Shown here: in pieces, positions 1-5,866 of the stretch | Layout: each line of letters opens with the position of its first letter | How positions within the stretch are numbered: the stretch's first letter is position 1 | DNA from: JBHIER01 sp046760705 [NCBI: bacterium] | Lineage (GTDB): Bacteria > JBHIER01 > G020348925 | Direction: 5' to 3' | Assembly (NCBI GenBank): GCA_046760705.1 | Contig: JBHIER010000120.1 | Coordinates: forward strand, 1 to 8,440 | Length of the DNA: 8,440 nt | Position numbers and translations under genes: made by a program | The notes under the pieces: generated by a model | What the model saw: only the letters and a program-made list of their open reading frames with translations | What the model was told of the DNA's origin: nothing | The model's database searches: none

Positions 1-51
1 CTGCCCCCATATAACCATTTGTGACTAATATACGGTTTTGTGATCTACTGA

Positions 52-234
52 TTATTTATAAATCTTCTATTTTTGGAGGGAATAAACTGTACCCATGCTG
101 TAATTGTTGAAGAAATTGGGGATGACCATGCAAGAATCCTCGATCCCTCAGAGGGAAGAAAAAAGGTTGATATAGACAAATTTAGAAAGTCATGGGAGAT
201 GGCCAGTAACTTAGCTTTGGTTGTCTCTAAGTAA
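52..234 (+). pseudogene. C-terminal remnant of a C39-like cysteine peptidase
   Basis: The plus-strand frame ending at the TAA of 232-234 reads like the back half of a papain-fold (C39-like) peptidase domain. It has a hydrophobic strand (LFINLLFLEG), then THAVIVEEIGDDHARILDPS, then F..SW and a final LALVV strand. The THAVIV histidine followed by a DP about 18 residues later matches the catalytic His and Asp of this fold. The cysteine half is absent. In-frame TGA codons lie at 22-24 and 49-51, and no start with a ribosome-binding site is visible, so it is probably a decayed or edge-truncated gene. The left edge is set at the last upstream stop. The family assignment is by motif recall. The minus-strand frame over the same bases looks like a shadow. 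Confidence 0.5.
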
Positions 235-281
235 AGTGGTTTCAAAAGATCCTCGAGTAGATTAGGACACGAGTTATGTCT

Positions 282-470
282 TTAGGTCCATTCTCTACTG
301 TACCTCAAGGCATTGGCCATTTCATAGAGAACCAAATGAGGGGCACTAATTTGAATTTCACCCCGGATGCATTTATCCCGTATTTCTAAAGTCTTGTCGC
401 TGTTTTCCTCCTCCTTATACCACTTCAAAATGACTGAAGCATCTAAGACGAGCGTCTCGTATCTCTCCAT
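282..470 (-). pseudogene. Truncated VapC-type PIN-domain toxin
   Basis: The 62-residue product begins MERYETLVLDASVILKWY, the usual first strand of a PIN ribonuclease, with the first acidic metal ligand at D10. SAPHLVLYEMANALR supplies the second acidic ligand at E50. VapC proteins are usually about 125-140 residues and carry one or two further aspartates near the C-terminus. Here the frame stops at REWT and those residues are missing, so nuclease activity is unlikely. The start at 470 lies inside the end of a VapB-like frame (28-nt overlap), the usual toxin-antitoxin arrangement. The truncated end faces the C39-like remnant across fewer than 50 bases, which suggests a deletion or rearrangement junction there. 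Confidence 0.72.
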
Positions 471-556
471 TTTCTAATCTCTGCAGTACTGTTCCAGTCT
501 TTCAACTTTTTACTGAGCCTTTTTCTAATTTCGTCCTGTTCCTTAGCAGCCGCCAT
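443..556 (-). pseudogene. VapB-like antitoxin, C-terminal part
   Basis: This 37-residue minus-strand frame starts MAAAKEQDEIRKRLSKKL and continues KDWNSTAEIRKWRDTRRSS. It is very charged and predicted helical. The ending 'EIRKW+D.R' resembles the toxin-wrapping C-terminus of archaeal and bacterial VapB antitoxins. It overlaps the start of the PIN toxin gene by 28 nt in a different frame, as expected for a vapBC pair with coupled translation. No DNA-binding domain (ribbon-helix-helix or AbrB) is visible. The same frame continues upstream through a TGA at 566-568 to a possible ATG-ATG at 629-634 (MMSAYELCKKCPEALIGIKW...), so the gene may be interrupted by a nonsense codon. No Shine-Dalgarno site precedes position 556. 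The identity rests mainly on position and composition. Confidence 0.45.
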
Positions 557-636
557 CAACGTTGATCATTCACACCATTTAATGCCAATAAGAGCTTCCG
601 GGCATTTCTTACATAGCTCATACGCAGACATCATGG

Positions 637-657
637 GTCGTGCGTTGTGCGTTATGC
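637..657 (+). repeat. Three tandem heptamers GTYRTGC
   Basis: The bases read GTCGTGC, GTTGTGC, GTTATGC in direct succession. This is the first of several 7-bp-period tracts in the window. Confidence 0.6.
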
Positions 658-749
658 ATTTTTTGGTGAAAGATTCAGGAAGTTGCAAATAACACTTTTT
701 GTGTGCTTTTGTGAAGTTTTGTGGCCGCATGTTCATTTCCTAAACACAG

Positions 750-779
750 CCGTGTTCAAATTCCAGAAAATGAACACGG
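750..779. repeat. 9-bp perfect inverted repeat
   Basis: CCGTGTTCA (750-758) and TGAACACGG (771-779) are exact reverse complements around a 12-base spacer. No T-run follows on the plus strand, so it is not a typical intrinsic terminator. It could be an operator-like dyad or a hairpin. Confidence 0.55.
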
Positions 780-964
780 ATTTTGTTCCTCTTTTGGAGC
801 AATCTGCTACCAATCCCCACTTTATTCAAAAATTCCAATGCCTGTAATCGTTTGGTCTGCATTAAGTTAATACGTACTCAATAAAAAGGTTCCTTTTCCC
901 CACACTGCTGGCACACTATTTGCGGGATGCTAGCTACGATTACACTTTTGATCGTGTTAAAAGA

Positions 965-1018
965 CGCAACCATAGAACGTAGGACGATTCGAGCAGCGCA
1001 ACCGATAACGTAGGACGA
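965..1018 (+). repeat. Direct repeat, two ~22-bp copies
   Basis: Copies at 965-987 and 997-1018 share CGCAACC and end in AACGTAGGACGA. They differ by one indel and a substitution in the middle. They are spaced 32 bp start to start and lie just upstream of the small zinc-motif ORF. Confidence 0.65.
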
Positions 1019-1023
1019 CGCGG

Positions 1024-1308
1024 TTGTGGCTAATTGACCTAATAAAAAGATTGACTAAATCTTCTGAACCCATTTGTCCCATATGTCGTGGTCGCGGGGT
1101 GGAAGAACCGCCGGCGTGCTCTTTATGTGGAGGCAAGGGGCGTATACACCAGCAACAGACGGTGACCATCAGGAATATGGCACGGCAAGCAGCGGAGCTC
1201 CAAAGGCACAGACCGGATGCAGTACTGAACTCGTATCAACGCGCTGCACTATCATTATTTCCAGAATATAAGACAACGGACAAGACAACGGATAGAACAA
1301 ACGGATAA
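1024..1308 (+). CDS. Small protein with two CxxCxGxG zinc-binding motifs
   Basis: The 94-residue frame starts at a TTG, since an in-frame TAA at 1006-1008 leaves no ATG. It encodes CPICRGRG (about residues 18-25) and CSLCGGKG (about 33-40). These two CxxCxGxG motifs form half of the four-motif DnaJ zinc finger. Pairs of this kind also occur in small stand-alone zinc proteins. A helical segment follows (TIRNMARQAAELQRH). No transmembrane segment or signal peptide is visible, so it would be cytoplasmic. No good Shine-Dalgarno site precedes the TTG, and the gene may be a fragment. The last dozen residues (KTTDKTTDRTNG) are simply the translation of the downstream tandem-repeat array, so the original C-terminus has probably been replaced or extended by repeat expansion. 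Its partner and function are unknown. Confidence 0.5.
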   Translation: MWLIDLIKRLTKSSEPICPICRGRGVEEPPACSLCGGKGRIHQQQTVTIRNMARQAAELQRHRPDAVLNSYQRAALSLFPEYKTTDKTTDRTNG

Positions 1309-1404
1309 ACGGATTTGACAACGGATGCAGATCGGATAAACGGATGAATGGACTAATGGACAAGAGATCAAATGGTAAACGGATATGCGGATGAACGGAC
1401 AATG
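1271..1404 (+). repeat. Tandem array of degenerate AACGGA units (8/12 bp)
   Basis: About a dozen units ending in (A)ACGGA or AATGGA follow each other with 8- or 12-base spacing, for example CAAGACAACGGA, TAAACGGA, TGAATGGA, CTAATGGA, TATGCGGA and TGAACGGA. The array begins inside the 3' end of the zinc-motif ORF and fills most of the gap before the surface-protein leader. The minus-strand frame over it is a low-complexity shadow. Confidence 0.8.
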
Positions 1405-1410
1405 ATGGGA

Positions 1411-1448
1411 AATTAACCAATTAACCAATTATCCATTCACCAATTAAC
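1411..1448 (+). repeat. Tandem array of AATTAACC units
   Basis: The bases read (A)AATTAACC, AATTAACC, AATTATCC, ATTCACC, AATTAAC, a 7-8 bp unit directly after the AACGGA array. Related heptamer-like words (GTCAACC, GTTCACC, GTTGACC, TTGATCC, GTTAACC) recur at 1508-1521 and 1659-1683 inside the surface-protein leader. Confidence 0.75.
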
Positions 1449-1460
1449 AGAAGTTTTGGC

Positions 1461-1483
1461 AGGAGGAGGTGATGCATATTTAA
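1461..1483 (+). promoter_or_regulatory. Very strong Shine-Dalgarno with three-codon minigene
   Basis: AGGAGGAGGTGAT (1461-1473) contains a full-length match to the 3' end of 16S rRNA, though it overlaps its own ATG at 1472. The ATG is followed only by CAT ATT TAA (Met-His-Ile-stop). A site this strong on a three-codon frame could act as a leader minigene or standby ribosome site. It could equally be the leftover start of a lost gene. Confidence 0.4.
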
Positions 1484-1530
1484 ATACTCAGTAATTGTTA
1501 ATCCACTGTCAACCGTTCACCTTTTTGAGA

Positions 1531-1707
1531 AGGAGGAGACCAATGCTGAGAAGACTTCAAAGTTCTCACAGTGTAACAGCAGGTAGCTCGTTGACAGATA
1601 AATCAAAACATGGAGGGATCAAAATGAAGTTAAAAGGATTAATCAACCAGTTGAGTTTGTTGACCTTGATCCATTTGTTAACCTCGACACAGAGGAGGTG
1701 TGAGATG
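1531..1707 (+). promoter_or_regulatory. Three stacked RBS-ATG modules in one frame
   Basis: AGGAGGAG (1531-1538) precedes ATG 1543, GGAGGG (1612-1617) precedes ATG 1624, and AGGAGGTG (1693-1700) precedes ATG 1705. All three ATGs are in the reading frame of the surface protein. Only the 1705 start gives a normal signal peptide: a short basic N-region, then a hydrophobic core. The first 17 bases of the 1624 and 1705 frames match at 14 positions, so the modules may be a degenerate duplication. Starts at 1543 or 1624 would place 54 or 27 extra residues before the signal sequence, part of them encoded by the repeat words. Confidence 0.6.
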
Positions 1708-4700
1708 AAGTCCAATGGATTGAAATTAAACAAGCTGCCGACTCCCTTGACCTTACTTGTCGTTGTTTTTTGCGTTTTCACAGTGGGTTTGACGCAACAG
1801 GCAGTAGCCCAAGTTGACACAAAAGGCCAGAGACAAGATTATTCACCATCTGTAACTCTTCCTTTCTCTGATGATTTTGAAAGCTACGATGTTAGCACTT
1901 TCCCATCAGAGGGTGGATGGGAACCATATTACAATGCTGTCAGTGATCCGGTTAATAATATTGTCACTGACGTTACCAGTGTCTCTGGATCGAGATCTCT
2001 GCAAATTTATGGCTCCCACACGGGTTGTTGGGCAGCGGAGGCTCATTTACCCATTTCCTTCCCATCGGAGATATGGATAGAAGCTTATTTAAAGGGGAGT
2101 GGTGACATTTTTACGAGTGGAAGTTGTCACGACTGGGAGTTGGGCGTTGGCCTTGTTTACGGTCACACTCCCAGTGGTTCATGGTGGACTGGTCTGATGA
2201 TCTTTAGGGAAGATGGCAATATATATGGTACCGCTGGGGCCGCTATACAGCCTTGGGAAGCTAACCTATGGTACGGGGTGAAAATGAGGGTGGATATCGA
2301 CGATGGGACAGCAGAATATTGGATAGATGGCACCTATAGAGGAATACAGAGCAATCCAGGTCTTCCGTTGCATCAGCCCTATAGCCACCTACTCTTGGGT
2401 AGTGGTGGTGGAAAAGGATGGGTTGACGAGGTGAAGTTATATGCGACGCCAGGCTTGGAGGTCGAGGCCTGCATAACCGATCAGTGGGGGTGCAATTTTG
2501 CGCCGTGGATCATTTTTGGCCAAGAGGCGCAGATAGGTGAGATTAAACGGGCATATCTTCAGCCAACGGATCCGGATGGAAATCCCGCAGGTGCCAACCG
2601 CTATTTCAGGGACTTTCTGCCAGATAGCAGTGACTATACCTGGCGCACCCACCCATCAGGTGACCGATGGGAACTAAATACCTCCTTCATTTCACGGTTA
2701 CTCTATGATGGCGATGAAGTGCCGGTATATATTCAGTTTGCCGGGGCAGCTTGTGGGTATCCGGGCTGTGTGGGGTATATAAAGAGTACAAACCCTGAAT
2801 GGCGGATCAGTGAGGTATTTTATCCCTACATTGATGATTGCCATTCAGCTTTCGGCTGGAGATTGGATGGCGATTCCCTCTTGGCGTGGGAAGGGAGGGC
2901 CTGTTGTCCTGGTTGTGCGCTGAGGGAAAATCCCTTGCGCTGCATAGTTGTATTTACAAGAGGCAGCGTAGCCCAGAAGATCTCTGAAGATGAGCTTTCT
3001 GCGAATCGTCTGGACCCATCTGGCTCCTTCAGTATCTCCGAAAGCATGACCCTATTGTCGCTCCAGATGGAGGGGGAGGTTGGAACCAGAATATCCAATG
3101 CATTGCATCAACTTGGCGCCATATCGATGAATGAAAACAAGCCACTCGACATCGAGGCCTGCATAACTGATCAGTGGGGTAGCAATTCTGCCCCTTGGAT
3201 CATCTTTGGCAAGGAGACACAAGTAGGCCAGTGTAAACAGGCATATCTACAGCCTACGGATCCGGATGGAAATCCCGCTCGTGCCAACCGCTATTTCAGG
3301 GACTTTCTGCCAGATAGCAGTGACTATACCTGGCGCACCCACCCATCAGGTGACCGATGGGAACTAAATACCTCCTTCATTTCACGGTTACTCTATGATG
3401 GCGATGAAGTGCCGGTGTATATTCAGTTTGCCGGGGCAACAGGGGCGTATCCGGGCTGTGCGGGGTATATAAAGGCCACCAATCCTGAATGGAGGATCGG
3501 TGGGGTGTCTCACCCTTACATTGATAATTGCCATTCCGGTTTCGGGTGGCGTTTGGAGGGCGACTCTCTTATGGCATGGGAAGGAAGAGGGTGTTGTCCT
3601 GGTTGCGCATTAAGGGAAAACCCTCTGCGCTTCATAGTTGTGTTTGAAAAAAAGACATGTGATATCACTGTCACTTCGCCCAACGGTGGTGTGGTTTTGT
3701 GTGTCGGAGATACTTGGGAAATCACTTGGACATCCTGCAATACCAGCGGCAAGGTGACCATCGAATACTCAACCGACTGTGGGGAGACTTGGCAACTTCT
3801 CCTTTTGTATACAGACGATGACGGCTCCTACATACGGCCTGTACCCGACACCCCTTCGGACTGCTGCTTGGTGAGAATCTGCGATTACGAAAACCCCACC
3901 TGCTGCGATGTGAGCGACACCTTTTTTACCGTTGATTGCGATTGTGATCCTCCCGATTTGGTCCAGCCGACCGATTTTGAGGGCTGTGCGGGCGATGTCG
4001 GTACTACTGAGATTAAGATATACCAAAACCAGAACCCGATCGATGCCTTTGGACTGGAGCTCAGCTACGACACCAGCATGCTGGATTTTGTGGGGGCAGA
4101 AGAAGGTGATCTGACTCAAGGCTGGGATTTCTTCGAAGCAATAGAAATAACTCCTGGCGTTATTAGAGTTGGAGGATTTAACACCGAAGCAATCCATGAA
4201 GATACCACAGGCTCCATCGCCAAAGTGACTTTCGAGGTTCTTTGCACCGAATGTGATGACGGTCTTCAAAGCCAGTTGTGCCTGCAGAACCTGAAGGACG
4301 ACCTGGCAGGGTGGAACACCTGTTGTGATACGTTCACTTGCAAGCGTTGTGAGCCTGGTGATCTTAACTGTGATGGTGAGATCACGCCTGGAGATGCGTT
4401 GTGTGCCTTCTGGTGCTATCTTTTAGGGGAATGTCCGGCCGATTGCCAGGTGGAGGGATGCGAGTGTTGTTGCGACGCAGGCGAGGTGAATTGCGATGGT
4501 GAGGTGACCCCAGGCGATGCACTCTGCATCTTCTGGAGATACCTTATCGAAGAGTGGCCGCCCGAATGTGAATGCGGTCCTGTTGCCAAGGGTTCCCAGG
4601 AAGCAAAGGAACCATTCGCTGTGAGCCTGGGCGAAGTGGTTGGTGATCCAGGAGATTTGGTAAAGTTTCCTCTCTCCGTGGATAATCCTCAGGGACTTTC

Positions 4701-5292
4701 TGCTTTCGGTGCCAGTCTCATATACCCGGCCCATCTCTTGGACTTCGTTGAGGTCGTCAAGACTACTGCAACAAACGATTGGATTGCCTTGAATGGCAGT
4801 GAGAACAGTCCGGGAGTCATCACCCTGGGCGGCTTCCATACAGAGGCCATCAATACCCATGGGTCTGCTCCAATCGCTGAGGTCATCTTTCGGGTTAAAG
4901 ATGGTGCCAGCGGTTGGGGGGAACTGAGCCTATCCCGTCTCCTCGACGATTTTGCCGGAGCAGCTACTGCCAAGGGCTTCTTTAGCACAGAACAGAGACT
5001 CGCCAGCACCTATGTTTTGGCACAGAACTTTCCTAACCCTTTCAATCCAGTAACCAGTATTCAGTATTCAGTGATCAGTGATCAGTCCCCACCCCACGTC
5101 ACTCTTAAGATTTACAACCTTCTTGGGCAAGAGGTGCGGACGTTGGTGGATGAAGGACAGAGGGCAGGGTTTTACACTGTCACTTGGGATGGAAAGGATA
5201 ACAATGGCCGAGAGATGGCATCGGGTGTCTACATTTATAGGATTGAGGCCGGGAGCTTTCTGGGAGCAAAGAAGATGATGCTTGTTAGGTAA
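1705..5292 (+). CDS. T9SS-exported multidomain cohesin-dockerin surface protein
   Basis: The 1195-residue product starts at ATG 1705 behind AGGAGGTG. The domains, in order, are as follows. Residues 1-35 are a signal peptide (hydrophobic TPLTLLVVVFCVFTVGL, cleavage near AVA-Q). About 48-250 is a concanavalin/LamG-like fold opening with DDFESY and closing with GWVDEVKLYA. About 251-420 and 481-650 are two copies of an unrecognised domain (EACITDQWG...CCPGCALRENPLR). About 651-747 is an Ig-like module with ITVTSPNGG, ITWTS and the GETW type (Kre9/KNH-like). About 748-880 is a cohesin-like domain. About 883-959 is a dockerin with two calcium loops, DLNCDGEITPGD at 886 and EVNCDGEVTPGD at 927. About 971-1095 is a second cohesin-like domain. 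About 1100-1195 is the T9SS sorting domain. The two cohesins share GGF(N/H)TEAI. The likely role is an extracellular, surface-attached scaffold or carbohydrate-associated protein. It is cysteine-rich with several CC pairs. No catalytic domain is recognised. It appears to be monocistronic. Confidence 0.9.
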   Translation: MKSNGLKLNKLPTPLTLLVVVFCVFTVGLTQQAVAQVDTKGQRQDYSPSVTLPFSDDFESYDVSTFPSEGGWEPYYNAVSDPVNNIVTDVTSVSGSRSLQIYGSHTGCWAAEAHLPISFPSEIWIEAYLKGSGDIFTSGSCHDWELGVGLVYGHTPSGSWWTGLMIFREDGNIYGTAGAAIQPWEANLWYGVKMRVDIDDGTAEYWIDGTYRGIQSNPGLPLHQPYSHLLLGSGGGKGWVDEVKLYATPGLEVEACITDQWGCNFAPWIIFGQEAQIGEIKRAYLQPTDPDGNPAGANRYFRDFLPDSSDYTWRTHPSGDRWELNTSFISRLLYDGDEVPVYIQFAGAACGYPGCVGYIKSTNPEWRISEVFYPYIDDCHSAFGWRLDGDSLLAWEGRACCPGCALRENPLRCIVVFTRGSVAQKISEDELSANRLDPSGSFSISESMTLLSLQMEGEVGTRISNALHQLGAISMNENKPLDIEACITDQWGSNSAPWIIFGKETQVGQCKQAYLQPTDPDGNPARANRYFRDFLPDSSDYTWRTHPSGDRWELNTSFISRLLYDGDEVPVYIQFAGATGAYPGCAGYIKATNPEWRIGGVSHPYIDNCHSGFGWRLEGDSLMAWEGRGCCPGCALRENPLRFIVVFEKKTCDITVTSPNGGVVLCVGDTWEITWTSCNTSGKVTIEYSTDCGETWQLLLLYTDDDGSYIRPVPDTPSDCCLVRICDYENPTCCDVSDTFFTVDCDCDPPDLVQPTDFEGCAGDVGTTEIKIYQNQNPIDAFGLELSYDTSMLDFVGAEEGDLTQGWDFFEAIEITPGVIRVGGFNTEAIHEDTTGSIAKVTFEVLCTECDDGLQSQLCLQNLKDDLAGWNTCCDTFTCKRCEPGDLNCDGEITPGDALCAFWCYLLGECPADCQVEGCECCCDAGEVNCDGEVTPGDALCIFWRYLIEEWPPECECGPVAKGSQEAKEPFAVSLGEVVGDPGDLVKFPLSVDNPQGLSAFGASLIYPAHLLDFVEVVKTTATNDWIALNGSENSPGVITLGGFHTEAINTHGSAPIAEVIFRVKDGASGWGELSLSRLLDDFAGAATAKGFFSTEQRLASTYVLAQNFPNPFNPVTSIQYSVISDQSPPHVTLKIYNLLGQEVRTLVDEGQRAGFYTVTWDGKDNNGREMASGVYIYRIEAGSFLGAKKMMLVR
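2455..2964 (+). repeat. Unrecognised ~168-aa domain, copy A
   Basis: This is the first of two internal copies in the surface protein, from VEACITDQWGCNFAPWIIFG to CIVVFTRG. Conserved features are W, Y and D-rich strands, a central PTDPDGNP, PSGDRWELN, and a cysteine-rich end CCPGCALRENPLR. The all-beta look suggests a binding module. I do not recognise the family. Confidence 0.8.
3145..3654 (+). repeat. Unrecognised ~168-aa domain, copy B
   Basis: This is the second internal copy, offset 690 bp from copy A and separated from it by a linker of about 60 residues rich in Ser, Leu and Glu. Bases 3256-3438 differ from 2566-2748 at only three positions (2589, 2590 and 2727 in copy A), with 136 consecutive identical bases. 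The flanks are clearly more diverged. Confidence 0.85.
5052..5086 (+). repeat. Five tandem heptamers within the sorting-domain coding region
   Basis: AACCAGT, ATTCAGT, ATTCAGT, GATCAGT and GATCAGT follow each other without gaps. They encode the segment VTSIQYSVISDQ of the T9SS sorting domain, where related proteins usually have a short LP-type turn between strands. Confidence 0.75.
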
Positions 5293-5303
5293 CCATCTTG
5301 AGC

Positions 5304-5336
5304 GAGGGGGTGGCGTCTGTTGACCGCCACCCCCTC
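5304..5336 (+). terminator. Strong 12-bp hairpin after the surface-protein gene
   Basis: GAGGGGGTGGCG (5304-5315) pairs perfectly with CGCCACCCCCTC (5325-5336) around a 9-base loop, starting 11 bases after the stop codon. Position and stem strength fit transcription termination or 3'-end protection. No T-tract follows on the plus strand, so it is not a textbook intrinsic terminator. Confidence 0.6.
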
Positions 5337-5527
5337 TAAACTATGCCCGCATGAGCAATAACTTCCTCGCTGTATAAGATGGCCATTGCTCTCTATATCG
5401 CTCCAGCTCGATCAAGCCCGGTAGGATAGATTATTCAACCGGCCCTCTGGCCACAGGCCAGGCCCAACACCTGGCTCGCAATGAGGCCAAAAGCAGGGTT
5501 TCCGACACATACTATTCAGTTCGATTC

Positions 5528-5559
5528 TCCACTCGAAGAGTCCTCCACTCGGAGAGTCC
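5528..5559 (+). repeat. Two tandem 16-bp units
   Basis: TCCACTCGAAGAGTCC (5528-5543) is followed directly by TCCACTCGGAGAGTCC (5544-5559), with one mismatch. Each unit is itself a small dyad (ACTC...GAGT). Confidence 0.7.
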
Positions 5560-5590
5560 CAGAAACAGACTCGCCGTCAAGGATTGGGGC

Positions 5591-5618
5591 ATTCTCGCTT
5601 TCGTGCGAAAGTGAGAAT
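5591..5618. repeat. 13-bp hairpin palindrome
   Basis: ATTCTCGCTTTCG (5591-5603) pairs with CGAAAGTGAGAAT (5606-5618). One position would be G-U in RNA, and only two bases separate the arms. It resembles REP-type palindromes. A related CGCTTTCGCGG motif lies at 6754-6764. Confidence 0.65.
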
Positions 5619-5815
5619 CGCCAGCTCTCATTCTTCTCCCCTATGCACAGCTTTCATAATGCACATCGGTTGCTATTTGCATACAATCTCTCTCCAAGCC
5701 TTCAGCGGCAAGCAGAACAATGTTGGTCCGAACAACTGGAAAATATGGCAACGTATCTGTACCATTTATCGCAATATGTTATTACAAAGAAAATCCTGTG
5801 AATATCCATTAAGCT

Positions 5816-5866
5816 ATCAGGGACATGGAAATCCGAAATTCGAATATCGAAACTCGAAACAAATTC
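5816..5866 (+). repeat. Dispersed ATCCGAA/TCGAA repeat, copy 1
   Basis: TATCAGGGACATGG is followed by AAATCCGAAATTCGAATATC and further CGAAAC / AAATTC words. This sequence style is a dispersed non-coding repeat familiar from many environmental bacterial genomes, where its complement is often miscalled as a peptide containing DIRISDF. Partial copies occur at 6558-6590 (same orientation) and 6773-6792 (inverted). Confidence 0.6.

Larger units (their letters stand above)
557..1023. other. Intergenic region with short repeats
   Basis: I find no convincing gene here. The 66-residue plus-strand frame at 647-847 has low-quality composition and no ribosome-binding site. The region contains three tandem heptamers at 637-657, a 9-bp inverted repeat at 750-779, a short palindrome AAAAGG-tt-CCTTTT at 884-897, and a near-perfect direct repeat at 965-1018. 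Confidence 0.6.

Noticed and set aside
45-245. 66-residue minus-strand frame
   Set aside because: It is antisense to the C39-like remnant, has no ribosome-binding site and shows no recognisable domain.
22-568. TGA recoded as a sense codon (in-frame TGAs at 22, 49 and minus-strand 566-568, while the clear genes end in TAA or TAG)
   Set aside because: The 1195- and 365-residue genes contain no in-frame TGA and use TGG for all tryptophans. The TGAs occur only in fragments that look decayed.
647-847. 66-residue plus-strand frame
   Set aside because: It begins within a heptamer repeat, has no ribosome-binding site, spans an inverted repeat and has unlikely composition.
637-1448. CRISPR array
   Set aside because: The repeats are 7-12 bp and degenerate, with no constant-length unique spacers and no cas genes nearby.
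1495-1704. N-terminal extension of the surface protein from an upstream start
   Set aside because: It would bury the signal peptide behind up to 70 residues, partly encoded by repeat-like leader DNA. The 1705 ATG has its own ideal ribosome-binding site.
3769-4269. 166-residue minus-strand frame within the surface protein
   Set aside because: It is a shadow of a clearly coding cohesin/Ig region on the other strand.
5515-5535. GTTCGATTC resembling a tRNA T-loop
   Set aside because: The flanking bases do not pair as a T-stem, and no anticodon or D arms fit upstream.
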